From the IMG/VR virus record IMGVR_UViG_3300042870_001062, positions 1 through 44,314 of that record: a stretch of 44,314 bases of DNA, one strand, 5' to 3'. Each line of letters opens with the position of its first letter. The first letter of the stretch is position 1. The notes below the pieces were generated by a model. That model was not told the origin of the DNA, did not search any database, and saw only the letters and a program-made list of their open reading frames with translations. Positions 11,201-19,052 of the stretch are shown here, one piece after another. The translations under genes and the position numbers were made by a program. This DNA comes from a virus.

Positions 11201-11334
11201 CTAATACTCCTGATAATGTAGAGATAGTTAAAGCAATGGTTAGTGAAGAAACTCAACTTACTGAAGAACAGGAAATAGAAGAACAAATACAGGAACTTAT
11301 TCAAAAAGGAATTATAAAAACTAAATGTGATTAA
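8230..11334 (+). CDS. Giant polyvalent protein with zincin metalloprotease and ADP-ribosyltransferase-like domains
   Basis: This 1034-residue protein starts 14 nt after the RNA polymerase gene in the same operon. Residues 148-152 are HEFAH, a canonical HExxH zincin site, followed about 50 residues later by EEAIVETIARL, which can give the third zinc ligand, so unlike the degenerate copy in the gene upstream it may be active. Around residues 660-740 the run VKPGVQELF, then IVYHFGG and GKGIYFTTD resembles ADP-ribosyltransferase-type domains of phage polyvalent proteins. The C-terminus is acidic and predicted coiled coil. Known: polyvalent proteins are injected with the DNA and act early on host targets. 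Inferred: this one is a virion protein with protease and possibly ADP-ribosylating activity. The ADP-ribosyltransferase call is weaker than the zincin call. Confidence 0.7.
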   Translation: MSCKPFKTSEANAKSFLRTKGVIDEFLNVKDLKQFRKLHTELKGQAKSKYFANDPQWNEKLFFEDGNKIVPNKLVFKQIDNINGVKYSKFDKGSIDPNNVEDILKTLSDKFSIPYETVNDNSLPYSGKFEDGRVYINLAKVTPETAWHEFAHPFIEQVKEDNSKLYKSLSNEIQTSTYGKQVLAEVKELYPELDEKGQIEEAIVETIARLVTGKIDLKTITENKTLFQKALEFINNIRKFLASLISKEYNKIHDFKLEEKSINYTDINIAALDKDFRLKHFAQMMQYGHRINLLEYSPLKYENRPQSEEYINMHYEHITFLGRVENVLHVFKTMPSLHKLTNKGRANFLEKLLLLHNVFTDKKHSEFRQLYPQLFQEKDIASINTIINIFFNEEEKNTLVKTRTRRDDSSDDKLIQEKVLVFDELIKNIDADLFINNSAQNYLSVITKFKTNETKVFQQLKNQWKVSDFGGVHHHIGAYMNNAGAKTLSDAIQLFIDLMSKNIPMELATYSSKSKSVPHGAIKLSFKGDSPIMESYLQDIGSALIDYKGKKKRYTNQGQYAIRLTLDDELRYSYDELFINATQHNIDKIELLDNYDYYNEGNNNLTLSNEDFEKLKELSDLTGAPIVEGSKVVYQPTTVKPYKGASVKYSKFGNEVKPGVQELFDTNSELSSIGTAEQYSQYLDTIFPNSKVKDIVYHFGGKPLSEFRKTNRGKGIYFTTDINGKYVFYPNNVTNKSEESRTTAIVNIKDVKYGESSKLFKTSTDKENFYYNKNQLSKLQNNINELRNNNAPKSEINEAIELINDFEPKPVNYQSINIFNNLANDDIDVDGLLIQNPLGDIYTDEKFIIVFEPEQIHILGSNQDVEGFKKFVTPLPTKVSPEEFDNLYKSLTYYFFTGDAANSLDKLMNKVDGILKNISNARLTIDKLSSKEDLSDQEQEALIDAIETIQNDTEYEADEKGLTEIKKLLDLINNYSDNKDVNENLFKLLMSNTPDNVEIVKAMVSEETQLTEEQEIEEQIQELIQKGIIKTKCD

Positions 11335-11335
11335 C

Positions 11336-14300
11336 ATGGGCTGTACTTATGAATTTATGGGAAAAGTTTATACTGAAAAACAGTTTAAACTATTACTGAA
11401 AGATAAAGGTGTTCAGAATAAAATTAAGATTCTTATGGCAAGAGAATCTTTTAGTCCTTTTAGTGTAGAAGATGATGATTTTAGTTTTGAAGAAGATGCA
11501 GATGAAGATATGGATTTCAAAACAAACTTTGAAAAAACTAAAGATTTTAAAAAGTCTTTAGTAACTCTGTATAAAAATAGAATTTCAAATCTTAATACAA
11601 CTATTGAACAAATTAAAGATAGTGATCCTAATACTGCTAAGAGATATGGTAAGTTACAGGTAAAACTGCAAAATAGGATTGTTGAATTAGAAGCTGAAAT
11701 AAGTAAGTTAAGTAAAGAGAATCCACTTACTTTAGCTGAATTAAGGTATCAGGCACTTGAAGATTTTCAAAGAGTGTATGAGCTGTTAAACTCAGGTAAG
11801 TTGGGTGATGACCCTGTAGCAAATAAAGAGATATTTGAGAATGCTGAAGAAGCTAAAAGAATTATTAACTTCTATAAGGCAATGGAGATTACCCAAACAA
11901 ATCAAACTATTGATGGTATTAACATTGATTCTCATCCTTTATTTTTTGATCATGAGATATATGACCCTGTTACTAAAAGAGCTACAGTATTACCTGATGA
12001 AGTACAACAAATACTTAATCAAATTGCAGCTGATTTTAAAAAACATGAGGTTCAGTTAAATGGAACATATAAGGAAATAGTAACAACTGTTGTAAACTCT
12101 AATCCAAGAGTTAAGAAGATGTATGATACTATGACTTATGATGAAATTGTAAAAGCATTACCTGATGCAAATATGATAGATATGTTGTTAATGGATATAT
12201 CTAAAGGTATATTTAGTAATAATGGTACTCTGCCACAGGTAATTATGGATGCTTTTCAAGCTAACTGGGCAGAACACATTGGTGAATATAAGTCATTTGA
12301 AGAAAGACACAATGCAGCATTAGTTAAAGCAGAGAAAGTATTGAAACAATTAAAGCAAACTCTCTCAGGTTTATTTTTAGGTAAACAGGTATCTTTTGAT
12401 TTATTTTTTCAAAGATCTAAAACAGGTAAGAGAAGTGGTAAGTTGACTCAAAGATATACAAGTGATTTTTCTGACTTTAAAGATTCATTTATGGCTCAAT
12501 ATAATCAGGAAGTCAATATAGCATTTAACACTGAAGAGATAGGTGCAAGAAGTAAAAGGTTACTAAGAGCTTTTGATAAAAAGAAAACTTGGTTTAGAGA
12601 AAATACAATAACTTTTGACTTAGGAAGAATGCAGGAAATACAGGATGAGTTTCCTGAATTTGCTGAGTTTTTTAAAGATGATGATGGTTATACTGATAAT
12701 GTAAAATCTAACATCAGTGCTATAGGTTATAAAGAAGAATTGGAAGGGCAAAAGAAGAGTATTAGAAATTTCTTAAAATGGAAACAACTTTATACTGAAA
12801 CATTTTTAGAACAAAGGGGTGTAGGTCTTGAGAGTGAATTGGAAATGAAAGATTTTGATCAATTACAAATGGATATAATGGCTCACAATCCATTTATTTC
12901 TTCTGCTAATATTAACAGTACAAGTTTTATAACCTATAAAGGTTTAGTAGTTAACCCTACTTATAAATATAACTACTCTATACCAAGAAAATTTAAAGCT
13001 GTAACCAATAGAAAACTTAGTGCAGATTCTGATACTTATGTAATGGAAGAAACTACTACCCCTACTGGGTATTATGATGAATCATTTAAAGTAATTGAAG
13101 CTCATTCTGAGTTAAAGGAATACTATGATTTGATTTCTGAAGAGATGGACAACATCATGAAACAATTTCCTGAAGAAATTAGATCAAGGTTGTTCTCCAA
13201 CTCATTACCTATGGTAAAAAAAGCAATTACTGAAATTTATGCTGACCCTAATATCAGTTTCTTTAAGAAGTTGATAAAAATGGCAGCAGCATATTATCAG
13301 GAATTAAAAATGGGATTTGGTATAAATGCACAAGAATCAAACACTTATGACAATGTTGATATAATTACCAATCAACGTGAACCAAAAGTAAATTCTGCAT
13401 TTATCAGTGACAACAAACAAGAAGTTGATAAAAGATCAAGAGTTGAAATGATTAAGTTTGCTAAATTGCATGGTAAACCAGTTAATCATAAATCATCTAT
13501 TGCTTATTCAGAACTGTCATCTAAAGCTGTTAAATACCTTACTGATTTATTAGAGCTTAGTGATGGTGTAGAATTAAAAAAGAAATATGGTGAAAGTATT
13601 CCTGTAGGACAAATTATTGAAAAAGCTATAATGGCAAACATTGTAGAAGAACATTCAGTTAATTTACCTAAAATTATCAAATACTATTCTAAGATGGCTC
13701 ATGAATATAATGCAAGACAAGAAATGTTGCCTTACATTAATATTTTAAAAAATCATTATGGTAAAACAGGTAAAAGTGTAAAAACTTCTATGTCAGAAAC
13801 TCTTAAAATAAATGGTAAAACAGAAATAAAAGGTCTTAGAAATAAGGCAATTTCTCAATTTGAAGATTGGTATAATAGAGTAGTGTTAGGTAATCAAGGT
13901 GATATACATCTTACTGCAAGTACTCTACCTTTAAATGAGAGAAAAGGACTTACTGGTAAACTTATGGGTATAGTTTCAGGAAGATTACTTACTTTTAAAG
14001 ATCAGAAACTCAAGAAAGAGCTTGATAAAATGATTAATGAAGAATCAAATCCGGTATTGAAAAAAGAGTTAGAAGATATAAGAGAATCATTAGGTAAAAG
14101 AGCATCTTTCGAAGCAGTTTTTACTAACTTATTAAGTCATATTACATTTATCAACTTAGGTTTTAGTATTAAATCAGCAATTACTAACTTTATAGAAGGA
14201 CAAATTGCTAACTTAATAATTGCATCAACAGGTGATCATTTTCAATCTAAACATTTTTATAGAGCAGCACATATTGTATCAGGTAGTTTTATAAAAGGTA

Positions 14301-15889
14301 TACTTGGTAATAAATCAAGGGTAACACCTAATGGTGCAAAGAAAGCAAGTTTGTTAATTAACAAATTTGATATTCTTCAGGATGCTACTAATGAGTTACA
14401 GAAAGCAAGTACAAAAACACCTTTTTCAAAAGTCAATGCAATTACACCAATGCAATTAACTAAAAGGACTGAGTATATGAATCAGACTCCCTTGATGGTT
14501 GCAATTATGTTAGATACACCTATTAAAGGTATTAGTGGTAAAGAAAGTAATGTATGGGATGCATTAAATGTTGATGGTAAATTAAAACCTGATTTTAGAA
14601 CTGAAGAAAATATACTTGCTTGGGAACAGAATAAAGGTGAAACTTATACTTTATTTAGAACTAAGGTAACTGATGCTATTGTAACTGCACATGGTAACTA
14701 TGATCAATTACGTGGTATGATGTTAAAATCCAATGTTGTAGGTAAAGCATTAATTATGTTTAAAACTTGGCTTTCTATGCAAATTTATGGTAGAATTGCT
14801 TTTGAACATGATGACCTTGTAACAGGACAGAAAGGTAAAAAAGGTAGATTGTGGTCACACACTAAAGCATCAGGTGCAATACATGGAGCACTTACAGGGG
14901 TAATGATGATTGGTGGTGGATGGGGTATAGGTATAGGAGCAGTAGCAGGGTTAGGTTTAGCATCAATATTTGGTGTAAGATCAAATCTTAATATAGCACA
15001 ATCATCAATACTTACTCTTAAGTTACTAATGAGAAAATTTATAGCTACACCTATTAACCTACTTTCAGGTAGAGAACTTATAAATGAAAATTCAGGATAT
15101 GAAAAATTACTTAGTGATGGTAAGTTTACTGAAAGAGATTTAAGAAATATGAAATCTCTTATGGCAGATTTGTCTATGACCTTAGCTTGGATATCATTTA
15201 CAATTCTTGCTCATGCAACACTGTGGGATGATGACGATGAAGAAGATTCTAATAAAAGAAAATGGCATAATTTATTAGTAAATAGGGGATTACAATTATC
15301 TCAATCAGCAACAATGTATACTAATCCTATAGATTTATATAAAAACATGGTTTCTAATAATGGAGTAATGACTTATATTACTGATGTAAATAAATTTTTA
15401 AAATCTGCAGGAAAATGGTTTGATGGTCAGGTATCAAATTCAGATCAAGGAGAAAAATTTCGTAAAATTATACTTCCAAGTTTGTTTAGAGATTCATATA
15501 TGGGATTTGGTAAAGAATCAGAAAGAGTATTTACTGAACCAATTTTTGATCAGGTAGCTTGGGATGAAGAAAGAATTGAAAGAAAAGTAGTTAGTGCACA
15601 AAGAGAAGATTATAGAAAAGAACTTGAAAATCTTCCTGAAGGTAAAGAACTTTCAAAGAAACAAATTGATGCTTTAGTTAATCGTAGACATCCACTACCT
15701 AAAGATATTAAAGATACTACCAGTAAAAATGCTAAGAAATCTGTAAAACCTGAAAAAGTAACACCTAAAGAAAGGATGGAAAGAAGATCAAGTTTTAAAG
15801 AACAATCTCAAAAAATTCTTTTAGAAAAGAAGAAAAAGATGGAAGCATTGGAAAAAGAACAATCACAAGATGATGACTTGACTAAGTAA
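11336..15889 (+). CDS. Giant virion-associated protein with hydrophobic C-terminal segments
   Basis: About 1517 residues. The ATG at 11336 lies one base after the preceding stop and gives MGCTYEFMGKVY; an in-frame GTG at 11327 would overlap the previous gene. The N-terminal 250 residues are acidic and coiled-coil-like. Hydrophobic stretches appear late: one reading FINLGFSIKSAITNFI near residue 945, a Gly-rich one (GVMMIGGGWGIGIGAVAG) near residue 1190, and one with LAWISFTILAHATLW near residue 1290. The final 120 residues are highly charged. I recognise no enzyme motif. Third gene of the giant-protein operon, it ends at a strong convergent terminator. Inferred: it is packaged with the RNA polymerase and may insert in the host envelope or form part of the ejection conduit. 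Confidence 0.65.
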   Translation: MGCTYEFMGKVYTEKQFKLLLKDKGVQNKIKILMARESFSPFSVEDDDFSFEEDADEDMDFKTNFEKTKDFKKSLVTLYKNRISNLNTTIEQIKDSDPNTAKRYGKLQVKLQNRIVELEAEISKLSKENPLTLAELRYQALEDFQRVYELLNSGKLGDDPVANKEIFENAEEAKRIINFYKAMEITQTNQTIDGINIDSHPLFFDHEIYDPVTKRATVLPDEVQQILNQIAADFKKHEVQLNGTYKEIVTTVVNSNPRVKKMYDTMTYDEIVKALPDANMIDMLLMDISKGIFSNNGTLPQVIMDAFQANWAEHIGEYKSFEERHNAALVKAEKVLKQLKQTLSGLFLGKQVSFDLFFQRSKTGKRSGKLTQRYTSDFSDFKDSFMAQYNQEVNIAFNTEEIGARSKRLLRAFDKKKTWFRENTITFDLGRMQEIQDEFPEFAEFFKDDDGYTDNVKSNISAIGYKEELEGQKKSIRNFLKWKQLYTETFLEQRGVGLESELEMKDFDQLQMDIMAHNPFISSANINSTSFITYKGLVVNPTYKYNYSIPRKFKAVTNRKLSADSDTYVMEETTTPTGYYDESFKVIEAHSELKEYYDLISEEMDNIMKQFPEEIRSRLFSNSLPMVKKAITEIYADPNISFFKKLIKMAAAYYQELKMGFGINAQESNTYDNVDIITNQREPKVNSAFISDNKQEVDKRSRVEMIKFAKLHGKPVNHKSSIAYSELSSKAVKYLTDLLELSDGVELKKKYGESIPVGQIIEKAIMANIVEEHSVNLPKIIKYYSKMAHEYNARQEMLPYINILKNHYGKTGKSVKTSMSETLKINGKTEIKGLRNKAISQFEDWYNRVVLGNQGDIHLTASTLPLNERKGLTGKLMGIVSGRLLTFKDQKLKKELDKMINEESNPVLKKELEDIRESLGKRASFEAVFTNLLSHITFINLGFSIKSAITNFIEGQIANLIIASTGDHFQSKHFYRAAHIVSGSFIKGILGNKSRVTPNGAKKASLLINKFDILQDATNELQKASTKTPFSKVNAITPMQLTKRTEYMNQTPLMVAIMLDTPIKGISGKESNVWDALNVDGKLKPDFRTEENILAWEQNKGETYTLFRTKVTDAIVTAHGNYDQLRGMMLKSNVVGKALIMFKTWLSMQIYGRIAFEHDDLVTGQKGKKGRLWSHTKASGAIHGALTGVMMIGGGWGIGIGAVAGLGLASIFGVRSNLNIAQSSILTLKLLMRKFIATPINLLSGRELINENSGYEKLLSDGKFTERDLRNMKSLMADLSMTLAWISFTILAHATLWDDDDEEDSNKRKWHNLLVNRGLQLSQSATMYTNPIDLYKNMVSNNGVMTYITDVNKFLKSAGKWFDGQVSNSDQGEKFRKIILPSLFRDSYMGFGKESERVFTEPIFDQVAWDEERIERKVVSAQREDYRKELENLPEGKELSKKQIDALVNRRHPLPKDIKDTTSKNAKKSVKPEKVTPKERMERRSSFKEQSQKILLEKKKKMEALEKEQSQDDDLTK

Positions 15890-15894
15890 ATAAA

Positions 15895-15923
15895 AAAGGT
15901 CTTCCTTTGTAGGGAAGACCTTT
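15895..15923. terminator. Convergent bidirectional terminator
   Basis: An 11-bp perfect stem (15895-15905 with 15913-15923, 7-nt loop) has A-runs on its left and T-rich sequence on its right, so it can stop transcription from both sides. It lies 6 nt after the stop of the + strand giant-gene operon and 23 nt from the 3' end of the first - strand gene. Confidence 0.85.
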
Positions 15924-15945
15924 AAATATATAGAGAGGAAAGTTA

Positions 15946-16638
15946 CTAAAATCTTATGATGTTATAGGACAAACCTACACCTATAAATGGTGAAGGTTTT
16001 AAAGGAAAGGTTATACCATATCCTACTACAAGTCCTATACCAAATTTCTTAGGTTTAGGTAAACTAAGTTTTGTAGCTAAGATTTCAGTAGTGGTAGAAT
16101 AAGGATTAGAATTTTTAACAATTGCATCAAATCCTTTTTTAGCTTTAACAATTGATACAGAGTATTGATTATCAACCTTTACTGAGAATTGAGTATTCAA
16201 GGAATCCCCCTTAATATTTATTTTTATCCAACTGTCAGAGTGTTTAAAATGGAAAGATTGAATAGAAATTGTATCCTTACTGTTAGTAACCAAGTGAAAA
16301 CTATCAGTCTTAAATATAGTATCAAATTCTGTAATAGTTGTAATACCAACACTGCTTTGTAACTTTTTCTTATATAATGCAACTTCACTTTGTAATAATG
16401 TAACTAAGTTTTTCTGAGAATCAAGATTTTTAATCTGATTCATATTAGTTACTTCTAATACTCTAATTTTAGAAGACTGTTTTCCATTGGCATCTTTAAA
16501 ATGAACTACAGTATCAGTCAATAATTGATTTTGTAATTTTAATTCTTGTATAGTTTTTAATGAAGTATCTTGTTTACATCTGTTGATAAATGCAATAATA
16601 AAAATCAATACAACTATAAGTACATTTTTGTATGTCAT
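15946..16638 (-). CDS. Membrane-anchored coiled-coil protein with beta-rich C-terminus, possible spanin-type lysis protein
   Basis: 230 residues. An N-terminal transmembrane helix (about 5-19, NVLIVVLIFIIAFIN) is followed by a heptad-rich coiled coil (about 27-95). The C-terminal third is beta-rich and ends in alternating Gly/aromatic segments (FGIGLVVGYG and FIGVGLSYNIIRF) finishing in Phe, as outer-membrane beta-strands often do. Proteins of this shape recur next to wall hydrolases in Bacteroidota phages. Inferred: it bridges inner and outer membrane as a spanin-like or lysis accessory protein. No lipobox and no enzymatic motif are seen. It is the last gene of its - strand unit and is separated by a terminator hairpin from the dUTPase gene upstream. 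Confidence 0.55.
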   Translation of the reverse strand: MTYKNVLIVVLIFIIAFINRCKQDTSLKTIQELKLQNQLLTDTVVHFKDANGKQSSKIRVLEVTNMNQIKNLDSQKNLVTLLQSEVALYKKKLQSSVGITTITEFDTIFKTDSFHLVTNSKDTISIQSFHFKHSDSWIKINIKGDSLNTQFSVKVDNQYSVSIVKAKKGFDAIVKNSNPYSTTTEILATKLSLPKPKKFGIGLVVGYGITFPLKPSPFIGVGLSYNIIRF

Positions 16639-16654
16639 TGAAGTAAGGTTTAAA

Positions 16655-16680
16655 AAAGGTTGATATTTCTACCAACCTTT
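16655..16680 (-). terminator. Terminator after dUTPase gene
   Basis: On the - strand an 8-bp stem (AAAGGTTG with CAACCTTT, 10-nt loop) is followed by further T residues. It lies between the dUTPase stop and the start of the coiled-coil membrane gene. Confidence 0.65.
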
Positions 16681-16711
16681 CACAATTATAAGACGCAGGA
16701 CAATTTATTAT

Positions 16712-17218
16712 TTATTTTAACCCTGTACTTCCAAAACCACCTACTCTTTCAGTATTAGTAGGAGTTAAATCTACTGTTTCAATCCAATCAGCAGTTTCAT
16801 GTTTAGCAAGTACAGCTTGTGCAATTTTTTCATTAAGGTTAATTCTCATTAAAGCATTGCTAAGATTACCTATAATTACACCAATTTCATCTCTATAATC
16901 TGAATCTACAGTACCCGGTGAGTTCATTACTTTTAAACCTTGTTTTAAAGCAATTCCACTTTTATCTCTAATTTGTAATTCATATCCTTCAGGAATAGCC
17001 ATATACAACCCTGTTCCAATTAAGATTCTTTCAAATGGTCTTAGAACAATATATCCTTTGCTGATGCTAAATCTCATTACATCTTTTAAAAGAACTTCTG
17101 TATTACCTGAATATAACTTTAAAAAGGAATCTGCATATAGGTCAAATCCTGCACTACCTGCTGTAGCATAGGTAGGTATTTTTACATCTTCGTGTTTCTT
17201 CTTAATTTCTACGTACAT
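16712..17218 (-). CDS. dut: dUTP diphosphatase
   Basis: 168 residues, normal for the trimeric dUTPase family. All five motifs are visible: motif I GSAGFDLYA (21-29), motif II RDKSGIALKQG (84-94), motif III SPGTVDSDYRDEIGVI (100-115) with the catalytic Asp in TVDSDY, motif IV around NEKIAQAVL, and motif V RVGGFGSTG at the C-terminus. The enzyme hydrolyses dUTP to dUMP and pyrophosphate, which keeps uracil out of phage DNA and supplies dUMP for thymidylate synthesis. This fits with the ThyX-like gene 2 kb upstream in the same direction. An insert of about 15 residues after motif I (SFLKLYSGNTEVLLK) makes it longer than minimal dUTPases. Confidence 0.95.
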   Translation of the reverse strand: MYVEIKKKHEDVKIPTYATAGSAGFDLYADSFLKLYSGNTEVLLKDVMRFSISKGYIVLRPFERILIGTGLYMAIPEGYELQIRDKSGIALKQGLKVMNSPGTVDSDYRDEIGVIIGNLSNALMRINLNEKIAQAVLAKHETADWIETVDLTPTNTERVGGFGSTGLK

Positions 17219-17229
17219 AATAAGTTGAT

Positions 17230-17757
17230 TTAAGGCAAACTTACAGCTTTTTCATAAGAGAAAAAAGAAACTTGACCTATTTTTTTATAAAGTTTAAAAG
17301 AACTAAACCAATTATGTGCATGCTTAGATATAAGTGACATATTACAAAATGCAAAAACATTACAAGCTCTTTCTTGTACACCATTGGTTATTAAGTCAAT
17401 AGCTATTTGTTTATGTACTGTTGTAGGTTCAGCTCTCCACCAATGGTATGCTTCATTATTTAAACCTGAAAATGCTTGTTTTCTGTGTAATGCTTCAAAT
17501 AAAGTATAACCAAATAATGTTGTGTGATTAACTGCTACTGCACCAACAAGATAAATAGATTCTTTATCAGTAGAATCAGCAACTTCTGACATCATCATTT
17601 TAGCTAACCAATCAACATCATTCCAAGTATGTTTAGGTTTAGAATTAATTAACCAATTTACAAATTCTTTTTTTTCCAACACCATTTCCACTTCTTTTGT
17701 GTAGGTGTTACAATAAACAGTGGAGAACGTAAACCAAACTGCCAATACATATTTCAT
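17230..17757 (-). CDS. SleB-like cell-wall hydrolase with signal peptide (endolysin candidate)
   Basis: 175 residues from the ATG at 17757; a TTG at 17778 would add seven residues but overlaps the gene upstream, and the ATG places an N-terminal Sec-type signal (MKYVLAVWFTFSTVYC) at the very start. The domain matches the SleB/Hydrolase_2 lytic transglycosylase fold: MMMSEVADSTDKE with likely catalytic Glu58, then VGAVAVNHTTLFGYTLFEAL and QAFSG, corresponding to the MSEVA and QFS blocks of that family. It would cleave peptidoglycan glycan strands in the periplasm. The signal peptide suggests host Sec export, so a separate holin may not be strictly needed. A second wall hydrolase lies at 21391-22023. 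Confidence 0.75.
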   Translation of the reverse strand: MKYVLAVWFTFSTVYCNTYTKEVEMVLEKKEFVNWLINSKPKHTWNDVDWLAKMMMSEVADSTDKESIYLVGAVAVNHTTLFGYTLFEALHRKQAFSGLNNEAYHWWRAEPTTVHKQIAIDLITNGVQERACNVFAFCNMSLISKHAHNWFSSFKLYKKIGQVSFFSYEKAVSLP

Positions 17758-17774
17758 AAAAATTAATTTAGTGA

Positions 17775-18158
17775 TCAAATTAGGTTACTCAGCTTAATGA
17801 GAGATAGTATTTGATTTGCATATTTTTCAGCATCAGTTACTATCTCTTCTTCTTTATTTTCAACATTCCAATTGTGTAAAAGTAAACTTAAATGTACAGT
17901 TTCATGCATAATTGCTGTAGCATCTTTGTATCCACCTTTTAATCTATTAGTATTAATAAATACATAGGGAAACTTATTTGCAGGACTATAATTACACATA
18001 CCCATAATGTAAGCATCATTGGGAGTTTCTTTATAAGCTAATGCTGCTTCTTTAGTAAGTCCATGTAATTTACTTACATTAAAATGATTAAATATGTCAA
18101 CACTATTAGTGCCTACAATTAATTCATATTTACTGAACTTCTTAGTGAATTTTATCAT
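17775..18158 (-). CDS. Small stand-alone zincin-like metalloprotease
   Basis: 127 residues. HETVH at 85-89, in the context ATAIMHETVHLSLLL, is a textbook HExxH zinc site on a helix, and EEEIVTDAEKYANQIL about 20 residues later can supply the third, acidic ligand. No signal peptide or propeptide is seen, so it would act in the cytoplasm. Substrate unknown. It lies directly between the class II synthetase-like gene (one base gap) and the SleB-like gene. The giant polyvalent protein carries a related domain, so this may be a free-standing paralogue. Minigluzincin-type phage proteins are the closest kind I know. Confidence 0.6.
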   Translation of the reverse strand: MIKFTKKFSKYELIVGTNSVDIFNHFNVSKLHGLTKEAALAYKETPNDAYIMGMCNYSPANKFPYVFINTNRLKGGYKDATAIMHETVHLSLLLHNWNVENKEEEIVTDAEKYANQILSLIKLSNLI

Positions 18159-18159
18159 A

Positions 18160-19005
18160 TTACAGTAATTTACTAATTTCCATAGCTCTGATAAGTCTTG
18201 TGATACCTATTCCACCACCTACTCTTGGGAAGAATTTGTTCTCTAAAAACTCATCTAACTCAGCTATTACTCTGTTGTAACCAAAGAGTTCAAATAACTT
18301 TTCAGCATATTTTCCTCCTTCAATAGTAAAAAATGTTTCACGCATTTGTTCTTTATCAGTACTTCTTTCAGCAGAACCAATAGTTTCTTGACCATGTAAG
18401 ATAACATCAATTTTTCTTGCAACATCATTTAACCTTTTCATATTCCAGAATGGGTTAGTTCTTTCTGGAAAATTCATTAAAAGTATAGCATCCTTTCCTT
18501 CTTGATTCATTCTTCCTTCAATAAAAGAATCAATAATACTTACATTATATTTCTTACAAACTTCTTCATAGTTTGCTACTTCATGTTGTTTAAATCCTAA
18601 ATAATTAAGAAGTTCAACTTCAACAATCCATAAATCACTTAAGTTACCATGAAATTCAAATTCAAACATTGGAAAAATCATACAATGTCTTCCTTCAATA
18701 GGTTCTTTTTCATTTCTGTAAGATGTACTTACACAAAAATATCCTATTGATTCAGGATTATTTAACAAATCATGTTCCAACCACATTTGACCTGTTTGAG
18801 GAAGAGGCCATACTTGGTTCTCATACTCAAAAGTTCTAATATTAAAAGGATCTTCACAAGCTGCTAAAATACTGAGTCTGTTTTGAGTGTGAGTTTCTAA
18901 GAATCCTTTATCACTAAAGAATGCTCGTAATTTCTTAACAACTTTAGTGAATTTTTCTGAATCAATGTGTGGATAAAATGAAGAATGAAGAGAATGCTTT
19001 TTCAT
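18160..19005 (-). CDS. Class II aminoacyl-tRNA synthetase-like core (Asp/Asn type), possible amino-acid ligase or AsnA-like enzyme
   Basis: 281 residues covering only a class II synthetase catalytic core. Motif 2 is visible at 94-119 (SYRNE, then GRHCMIFPMFEFEF), and motif 3 at about 263-276 (GGGIGITRLIRAME) carries the Gly-rich strand and the ATP-binding Arg. TGQMW near 71-75 corresponds to the substrate-pocket segment before motif 2. There is no room for an N-terminal OB-fold anticodon domain. In known families such stripped cores either make free asparagine (archaeal AspRS-related synthetase or AsnA) or attach amino acids to non-tRNA targets (PoxA/EpmA). Reaction and substrate cannot be read from sequence. 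It sits with dUTPase and ThyX genes. Confidence 0.7.
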   Translation of the reverse strand: MKKHSLHSSFYPHIDSEKFTKVVKKLRAFFSDKGFLETHTQNRLSILAACEDPFNIRTFEYENQVWPLPQTGQMWLEHDLLNNPESIGYFCVSTSYRNEKEPIEGRHCMIFPMFEFEFHGNLSDLWIVEVELLNYLGFKQHEVANYEEVCKKYNVSIIDSFIEGRMNQEGKDAILLMNFPERTNPFWNMKRLNDVARKIDVILHGQETIGSAERSTDKEQMRETFFTIEGGKYAEKLFELFGYNRVIAELDEFLENKFFPRVGGGIGITRLIRAMEISKLL

Positions 19006-19052
19006 TATTTATTAATTTAAATTGTTATTGAATTTACAAATATAAGAAATAA

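Noticed and set aside
15946-16638. Lipobox reading of FINRC in the coiled-coil membrane protein
   Set aside because: The residue before Cys is Arg and the pattern does not meet lipobox rules; a plain transmembrane anchor is more likely.
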